DNA of 64,000 nt from Delphinus delphis (Eukaryota; Chordata; Mammalia; Artiodactyla; Delphinidae): contig NC_082684.1 in assembly GCF_949987515.2 (NCBI RefSeq), positions 20,637,701 through 20,701,700 of the forward strand, read 5' to 3'. This document shows, piece by piece, positions 57,641-64,000 of this stretch (position 1 is its first letter; the number at the start of each line of letters is the position of its first letter). Both the position numbers and the translations under genes were made by a program. Below the pieces are notes generated by a model. The model did no database searches. It saw nothing but the letters and a program-made list of their open reading frames with translations, and was not told where the DNA came from.

Positions 57641-57801
57641 TAATCATTTTATTTTTTTAATTGAAGTATAGCTGATCTACAACAAAATGATGCAATATTT
57701 TATATATTGTACTCCATTTAAAATTATTATAAAATAATGACTATATTTTCTGGTGCTGTACATTATACCCTTGTTGCTTATTTATCTTATGCATAGTACA
57801 C

Positions 57802-58240
57802 TTGATGTTGTCCCAGAGGTCCTTTAAACTATTCTCATTTTTTAGAAATTTTTCTTTTTGCTGTTCTAATTGGGTGATTTCCATTAGTTTATCTTCCAGA
57901 TCACTTATGGGTTCTTCTGTATCACCTAGTCTGTTAATTCCTTCTAGTGTTTCTTGTTTGTTTGTTTGCTTCTTTGCTTCTAACTTCAGTTATTGTATTC
58001 TTCAGTTCTGACTGGTTCTTTTTTATATTTTCTAGTTCCTTGTTAAAATTCTCACTATGTTCATCTATTATTTTTCCTAATTCAGTTAGCATTCCTATTA
58101 CTAATGCTTTGATCTCTTTATCTAGTATATTACTCATTTGTTTCATTAGCTGTTTTTTCCATGGGTTTTCTCTTGTTCTTTCAGTTGATACAAATTATCT
58201 TCTCATTTTGCTTAGTTCTCTGTCTTTATTAAAGTGGGTG
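57802..58240 (-). pseudogene. L1 ORF1 N-terminal and coiled-coil remnant
   Basis: Minus-strand frame 57934-58146 gives KEIKALVIGMLTELGKIIDE, HSENFNKELENIKKNQSELK and NTITEVRS, which is the heptad-repeat coiled coil of L1 ORF1p. It continues out of frame towards the junction near 57800. The RRM and C-terminal domains are missing. Confidence 0.8.
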
Positions 58241-59367
58241 ACTCTGTTACCTATTCTGGTCTTGAAAGGGTGGTTTTTGTGGGGCAGTGTCCCTATAAAA
58301 TCTGCATGTGCACAGTGGCTTTGTGGGCGAGACAGATCTGACATGAACATGAGTCACATCTTTCCCCACAGTGTCCTGGCAACTATCACCACGGTAGGAA
58401 GTGGGGCTGTTGATGGAATGGCTAGAGCCAGAGTAAGGTGTGGCTGGGCTTCTCCTCTTTGCAGTAGCCAACATAACCCAATCAAGGGTAGTGACAGGTC
58501 CCAAGTTGCTGGAACAGAAGCCCTGAGGGTAGGGTCTGAGCTGGCTCCATTCTCTCTGTGTGCTTTCCCCCTCCCAGCACCAGCATCCTTGCCCCAGAGG
58601 GGTGCAGTGCTGAAGCAGGAGGGGCTGGAGTGAGCACTCATTGTGGGTCTGGGAATTGGCTGGGGTTGTCCTAGCCCCAGTCTGTCCTGGACCACTTCTG
58701 GTGCGCATCTGCTGTATGTACCAGTAATGGCTGCCCTCACCCATTCAGATGCCATTCTGGGTCCAGGCAGGCTATATTCCTTACAACTGAGCACTCCCCT
58801 TGGCCATGGCTGCACTCAGCCCACTGTGGAACTGTGTCATGGAACAAGTGGGGACTGGAGCAGGCACTTGGCTCAGGCTGGTGCTCGTGCCAGGGCAGTT
58901 GTGGGAGACCAGCCAGAGTCCCAAGAAGTTTCAATCTGCTTCCTCTGCCTAGTTTTGGAAGTAAACAAGTGTGTGTGTGCTCTTTACGAGTGGAGTCTAG
59001 GCTTCTTTTCTTACAGCCCCATTGTTAGTCCCATTGGTTTTCAAACCAGCAAAGAGGACTCATCTTCCTGATATTGGACCCCAGGACTGGGACCCCAATA
59101 TATGGCTCAAATTACTCCACAGAGAGTATCATTGCCTGTGTGATCCCCCTCCTCTTCTTTGTCCCCTCCAGGTGCACAGGTCTCTACCAGATTACTTCTC
59201 TCCCTCCCTACCCTATTCCATATGGATTTTTCTCACAGCCTTGGTTGTGCAAGAGTCTTTCTGCCAGTCTCCAGTTAATTGTCAGTGAGAATTGCTCCAT
59301 ATTTTTTATGTGTTTGTAGAGGAAAGTGAGCTCCACATCCTCCTATTCTATCATCTTGATATCCCTC
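58241..59367 (-). promoter_or_regulatory. Old L1 5' UTR
   Basis: GC-richer 1.1 kb upstream of ORF1, different from both L1-B and L1-C 5' UTRs. It carries long frames on both strands (for example 58247-58744 and 58354-58815 minus, part of 57947-58633 plus). These are unlikely to be genes. Promoter role is inferred only. Confidence 0.6.
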
Positions 59368-59381
59368 TAATCATTTTATTT

Positions 59382-60228
59382 CTTACTTTTTTGTTCCTTG
59401 ATTTTACTTATGAAAATTATAAATGGAGATTGTCCATTAGATGATCTTAATTTGCAGATTTAGTCAACTTATATTGATTGTGATAATTATATATTAATAT
59501 GAGTTTTTTTCCATCATATTTTGTGTTTTCCATTTATAGTATTTAGATATGTGTTTTTTTAAGGCTGCCCTCTCTTACAAATATTAAGAATATTATTCCC
59601 TTTTCTTTCTACACTAATTTCAATGTCTGTACTCTGTTTGAATTATTTTATTTCATGAAGTTATCACCAAAAATAATAAAAATCATTAGCCATCTCCAAA
59701 CAATTCCAGGATCTTAGAATACCTTAACTTTGAGCAGTCCCTCCTTTCCTCTGTCTTATTTTTGTATTTAACTTTCCTTTGGTTTCACCCATAACAAACT
59801 AGTAATTACCAAATTAGTTTTGAACACTCTGTAAGTATCCAGACATAACCATGAATTTACTTATTTTTTTCTTCTATTCGCCATCCTTTCCTAACTTCAA
59901 TTTTCTCCCTCCCAAAGTATTTCTTTAGTATTTTCAGGAAAGGCCTTATGATGGTAAGTTAGTTCAAGCTCATTTTCTGATTGAAACTTCTATCTTATTT
60001 ACTCATTTTTAAATCATAGTTTATCTAGTTTTAGAATTATATGTTGGCCGTTATGTTTTCTCAACTCTTTGAAGACATTTAATTGCCTCCCAAATTTTAT
60101 TATTGTTTTTAAGGGTGTCTGTCTATTATTTATTTATATACACTTTTGAATATTTTATGAACGTATCTTGGTATTTGGTTCTTTGGTCTACTTTGGTGAC
60201 TTGCAGTGTTATTTCAACACATCTAGAT
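59382..60228 (-). mobile_element. Old L1 (right part, after the deleted L1)
   Basis: Reverse old L1: tttgcagatttagtcaactt, tattgattgtgataattata, aggaaaggccttatgatggt, caactctttgaagacattta, then ggtctactttggtgacttgc. The text fits the endonuclease-to-ORF1 region in the expected order after the left part. Confidence 0.65.
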
Positions 60229-60692
60229 GTGGTGGTTTTAAAATATGTCTGCAAATTTTTGACACTCCTTTGAATGTGGAACAGGCTTTGTATCTGAATT
60301 CTCACTACTAGAATGTGGTAGAACTGATGCTAGGTGACTTCTGAGTTTAGATGATAAAAAGTAAACAGCTCTTTCTTGTTCTGGTGTCAGTCAGTCCTCA
60401 TGTCATGAGAATTCACAAGCATTCCTGGGAGACTCTTGTGGAGTAGAAATTGCCAGCCATGTGAGCAGCCATTTTTGAAGTGGATACAGCTCCCATGTAA
60501 GTCTTCAGATGTCTGTGACCATTGACTGATATAATGGCTGCAACTTTTTGAAAGATCTTAAGCCAGAACCAGCCCACAAATTACGGACCCACACAAACAT
60601 TGTGAAAATAAATGCTATTATTTCAAGCCACTGAGTTTTGGGATAATCTGGGGTAATTTATTACATAGCAATAGATAACCAATACACTATGC
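60229..60692 (+). mobile_element. MLT1-like solo LTR (ERVL-MaLR)
   Basis: Sense LTR: gacactcctttgaatgtgga, actactagaatgtggtagaa, ctaggtgacttctgagttta, gccagccatgtgagcagcca, ttaagccagaaccagcccac, ttcaagccactgagttttgg, gcaatagataaccaatacac. The order fits MLT1. No internal viral sequence. Confidence 0.8.
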
Positions 60693-61157
60693 ATTGGGCA
60701 CGTATTTACCTTGCTAGAACTTCATTATGGTTTTAGGAACTAAGAATTACCTTCATCAGGTGTAGAAATTTCTCATGAGTCATTACTCCATTTTTACCAC
60801 TCTAGCATTCTTCCTGACCTTTCCGTTTGTAACTCATAATAAACTCATAATAAATGAACTCTGAATCATCAAAAGACCTGCTCATCCAGATACCTTAATC
60901 ATTTTTTATAGTTTTCAGCTCTGTCTCCTATGCTTCATTTCATAGAATCTCCTCAGTATGCTCTTCCAAGATAGTAATCTCTTCTTCAGTTTAATTATTT
61001 AAAACACATTTAAAATAATTTATTTTAAACGTTAGAAAACATTAACGTTTTGTATATAAGGATTATATTTGATTCTTTAAAATTCCACTGTCTTTATTTT
61101 GATAATGTTTTGTTCTTTGTTGAAGTTTTTAATTATTTCCTTTTATAAGTTCAATCA
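60693..61157 (-). mobile_element. Probable old L1 5' region
   Basis: Very diverged; ttagaacctc-like and tcagctctgtctcctatgct text is compatible with L1M 5' sequence continuing from before the LTR. A 12-bp tandem (ctcataataaa-type) lies near 60835-60862. Confidence 0.4.
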
Positions 61158-61175
61158 CTGTAACATGCTTATTTT

Positions 61176-61376
61176 TTTTAAGATTTTTTTTTTTTTTTTG
61201 ACGTGGACCAATTTTTTTAAAAGTCCTTATAGAATTTGTTACAAAACTGCTTCTGTTTTACGTTTTGGTTTTTTGTCCACAAGGTATGTGGGATCTTAGC
61301 TCCCCGACCAGAGTTTGAACCCACAACCCCTGCATGGAAGGTGAAGTCTTAACCACTGGACCGCCAGGGAAGTCCC
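61176..61376 (-). mobile_element. tRNA-derived SINE, second type, reverse
   Basis: Reverse copy of the same SINE type as at 26734: T-rich tail, acgtggaccaatttttttaa, cttatagaatttgttacaaa, gtatgtgggatcttagctcc, ccactggaccgccagggaag. The 18-bp target-site duplication ctgtaacatgcttatttt (61158-61175) recurs at 61377-61394 with one mismatch. Confidence 0.94.
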
Positions 61377-61394
61377 CTGTAACATACTTATTTT

Positions 61395-61990
61395 ATAGCC
61401 TCCTTATTATAGTTTTATCATTTGAGGTTCTCCCCACTGTTTACTGTAACTCCTGGCTCCCATGCATGCTGCATCACTCCCTTACTTGTTAAGTTAATTC
61501 AGACTCAGTTTATCTTCAGCAGTGCTTTATCTGTGTGTCAATAACTGAGAATATAAAACTTCAACGCTAATTTTGTTTCTGTTTCTGACAAGTATTCCAG
61601 GTTTATCCTTGGCCAGGACCATTTTAATTTATTTTAATCTGTAAGGATTTTGGTGTGGGGGTTCCCAGACCACATGGGGTGTATAATTTCAATCTTAGGA
61701 GAAATGTAATTACAAATTCTCAGGAGAGTTCACTTTCTACCCAGACACCAGCTTGAATAAGAAGGAGAAGGCATTTTGCAGGAGAAGGCATTTTGAGTCT
61801 CTTGGCTTGAAACATGCTCATTCTTAACACACTACTCCAGCTCAATTGGATGGTATGCTCTCTCTTGTTTTTCCCATATAGGTATTAAAACCCAAGTCCT
61901 TATTTAGGCCTTATCTATCCTCCTTCTCTCCCAAAGATCTCAAGATAATACAGACATACTTAAAATGCAGAGCTTACTTTGTTATTATTT
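61395..61990 (-). mobile_element. Old L1 5' UTR remnant
   Basis: Phrases gtttctgtttctgacaagta, ttccaggtttatccttggcc, tcaggagagttcactttcta, gatctcaagataatacagac resemble ancient L1M 5' UTR in reverse. A 15-bp tandem ggagaaggcattttg (near 61763-61795) lies within. Confidence 0.55.
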
Positions 61991-62604
61991 TTATGGGAGA
62001 TTCCTTCCTACCAACTCAAAAGAGTGAAGATAGGAACACAATGAGAGTAAATGGAAATGACCATGGTGAAAGGGACAAGGATATGGGGTTATTTAACTTG
62101 GATGATAGAACCAAAGGAGAATCTGGGAAATGCAAATATTTCTTCAAATATAGAAAAGGTAAAATATAGTCTTTACAAGAATCCTGCAGACCAATGGAGA
62201 AGTCAAATTTGGACAGAGTTCATCTTAATACACATAAAAGTTTTCTAACAGTCATTGCTCTCCTAAAATAAAATAGAATACTCTGTAGTTACTTCTCTGT
62301 GAGTTACAGAGTAACAGAAGTTATCAATAGAATATATTCAGGAATGGGAGGTAAGGTTAGTATTATAGATGATTTCTAATTCTGTACTATGCCTTACTCC
62401 CCATATCTCCTCATCTCTCCTGCTAAGATGTGTCCTAAGGTTTTCAACTTAATTTGAATTAGTAAAGGCTATTACGAAGAGAAATCTAAAAAGTTCATTG
62501 TTCAGGTAATCATGTCTACACAGTTATCTATAAGGAGAAGTAAATCATCAATGCTTTTATTTTGTATAACATTTTTGAAGATCAGAGTGGAACAACTGTT
62601 TATC
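61991..62604. other. Unassigned DNA, possible old repeat
   Basis: At about 62080-62280 the text gttatttaacttggatgata, tcttcaaatatagaaaaggt, ttttctaacagtcattgctc resembles a common ancient mammalian repeat that I cannot name with confidence. Confidence 0.35.
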
Positions 62605-62725
62605 AATTTTGTGATTTACTTATTTATTTAACAAATATTTATATATTCAGATCCTCTCCATAAGCTGAAGTGACAGACCAGCTCCCTGTCTCATAGATCT
62701 TCTAGTCTAGCTAATCTTTAAGAAC
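62605..62725 (-). mobile_element. L2-like fragment
   Basis: cttatttatttaacaaatat, then ctccctgtctcatagatctt and ctagtctagctaatctttaa fit the reverse complement of an L2 3' end. Confidence 0.5.
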
Positions 62726-62944
62726 AATTTTATGTATTTTCTAACAGAAAAAAGAGACTATGTAGGGATATTCATTGCAAAACACAAACACAATATGATG
62801 ATTACTCTTACCATCATTTATATTTTAAGTAACTGAACATATATGTCCAATTTATCCCCTGAATTCTATGCCTTCTATAAAATCAAGGTTATGAGCAATA
62901 ATTAATTCAATAGCATGAAATATGCATTTAAAATAATATCAGGT

Positions 62945-63265
62945 GACACTTTGTTAATGAGATTTTTAATTGACACAACCTCTTCAAAGGGCATTTTGGC
63001 AATGACTTTTAAAATGCAAAATGCATTTATCTAGTGACCCAGGAATACCATTTTTATGGATTTAACTAGAATGATATATTTACATATGTGGGAAAAGATG
63101 AATGCATGAGGCTTTTCTTTTGGTGTTATTGATATCAGCAAAAAATAAAAGTCTTTCAATAGAAAAAGTATTAAATACATAAAATACAGTATACTCAATT
63201 ATTACAATACTATCAACTACTTTAAAATAGTATGTCTATGAAAAGGTCTCCAACATACAGTTGTG
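62945..63265 (+). mobile_element. Old L1 3' fragment
   Basis: Sense L1M 3' region: gggcattttggcaatgactt, ctagtgacccaggaatacca, tttacatatgtgggaaaaga, gtctttcaatagaaaaagta, gaaaaggtctccaacatac. The order matches ORF2-end to 3' UTR. Confidence 0.7.
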
Positions 63266-64000
63266 GACATACATTCTTTGGTTAAATTTACCCATGTAGC
63301 ATCCCCTTCCCCAACCCAAATTTCCTACTTCCCCTACCTTCTCAAGATTTAGGTTGTAAGGCATTCTGTCTTCCTGGTTCCAGGGAAGGGAGAACACAAG
63401 AAACTAAGAAGTCAATTAAAATGCCAAGGCCTATATACCCTCCTTCCCTAGAGCAATGAGAATAACAGGAGATGCGAATTATTTTGCGTTAGAAAGACTC
63501 TCACTCCTCCACTCTAATACACTACCCATCAGCTATGGAACAACAGCACCCCAAGATAACTGAGGTTAACCAAGAAGACACAAGATCTGAGTCTCAGTTT
63601 CCAGGTAAAGCCATTAAGACATCAAAGTTTCAGCCTCTCCATTCCATAGCCACATATGCTCACATGGAGTGACCAAGGAGTGGTAGAAAGAATGACTGTA
63701 TGATACATCTGGGCAGGTGTTGCAGAGGCAAACCACTGCAAGCCCCAGCATGGCCCAGGGATCAATGGAATAATTTCTGGTGTGTGCAAGTTGTAGCAAA
63801 GAAGAGAAAATCACCTTAGACAGCATCAGTGATCACTGGCCACACTAAAGTAGCATGGTAAAACAGAAAAATGCTTCCTGTGACCTCGGGAGATACATAG
63901 AGCCTGACTCAAAGAAGCCTGGCAAACAGCAATGAGAGATAGCTTAGTAGTAACCTGTTATCTCTTAGATGATAGGTAACAACATAGTGCACATAGAGAA
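63266..64000. other. Unassigned DNA
   Basis: No gene or strong repeat. The 70-codon minus frame at 63614-63826 shows no domain. Confidence 0.5.

Larger units (their letters stand above)
57655..59367 (-). mobile_element. Internally deleted L1 retaining both ends
   Basis: Reverse L1 consisting of about 145 bp of 3' UTR (ttaattgaagtatagctgat … gtacattatacccttgttgc) joined near 57800 to ORF1 and a 5' UTR ending at a gatatcaagatgatagaata-type 5' terminus (minus strand). All of ORF2 and the ORF1 C-terminus are missing. The 14-bp duplication taatcattttattt (57641-57654 and 59368-59381) encloses the whole unit, and old L1(-) text lies on both sides. Confidence 0.88.

Noticed and set aside
57947..58633. 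The longest open frame in the window (228 codons, plus strand), with a hydrophobic first half
   Set aside because: It is exactly antisense to the L1 ORF1 coiled coil and 5' UTR. Antisense of a Lys/Glu-rich coiled coil gives Leu/Phe/Ser-rich text that mimics membrane segments.
58247..58815. Overlapping minus frames of 165 and 153 codons, Pro/Ser-rich
   Set aside because: Inside an old L1 5' UTR, in overlapping frames, and GC content alone favours open frames here.

Overview
The window is nuclear DNA from a cetartiodactyl mammal, almost certainly a cetacean. The main evidence is at least eleven tRNA-Glu-derived SINEs that open with the ggcttccctggtggc head. Seven are the compact form ending gcgtaccgc plus poly(A), the CHR type abundant in whales and dolphins and shared with hippos. 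The L1 copies have 5' and 3' UTRs of the cetartiodactyl kind. I saw no BovB and no ruminant Bov-tA. Species cannot be set from the sequence.

I find no intact host gene, no tRNA or rRNA gene and no CRISPR. The longest open frame (228 codons, 57947-58633 +) is antisense to L1 sequence. The window looks like an AT-rich gene desert or a long intron built from layers of transposon insertions. The only hint of a host transcript is one 85-bp exon-like segment at 43352-43436.

Layout. 1-2845: an old L1(+) split by a younger L1(-) and then by a CHR SINE. 2846-19400: mostly unassigned DNA with SINEs, MIR and L1 pieces, and a (CA)n tract. 19400-28075: a hAT-like transposon with 8-bp target duplications, a twin-primed inverted L1, SINEs, an MLT1-like LTR, a MIR and a deleted Tigger element. 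28075-39140: a full-length 7.1-kb L1 (called L1-B) inside an older L1, with a clear 15-bp target-site duplication. 39469-42280: a long SINE, then an L1M(+) carrying an LTR and a CHR SINE, then a MIR. 44190-48290: an old L1(-) carrying an LTR(-) and an L1(+) 3' fragment. 49935-55771: a near full-length L1 (L1-C) with a different 5' UTR. 56190-61990: an old L1(-) carrying an unusual L1 that keeps both ends but lacks nearly all of ORF2, then an MLT1-like LTR and a SINE. 62605-63265: L2-like and L1 remnants.

The elements work together only as autonomous drivers (L1 ORF1 and ORF2) and parasites (SINEs using L1 machinery). Poly(A) tails and target-site duplications on almost every SINE show L1-mediated mobilisation. 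All L1 open frames here are broken, so none can move on its own. I found no convincing new biological system. The most informative items are structural records of retrotransposition: twin priming, an internally deleted L1, a poly(A)-only duplication, two L1 5' UTR types, and reciprocal nesting.
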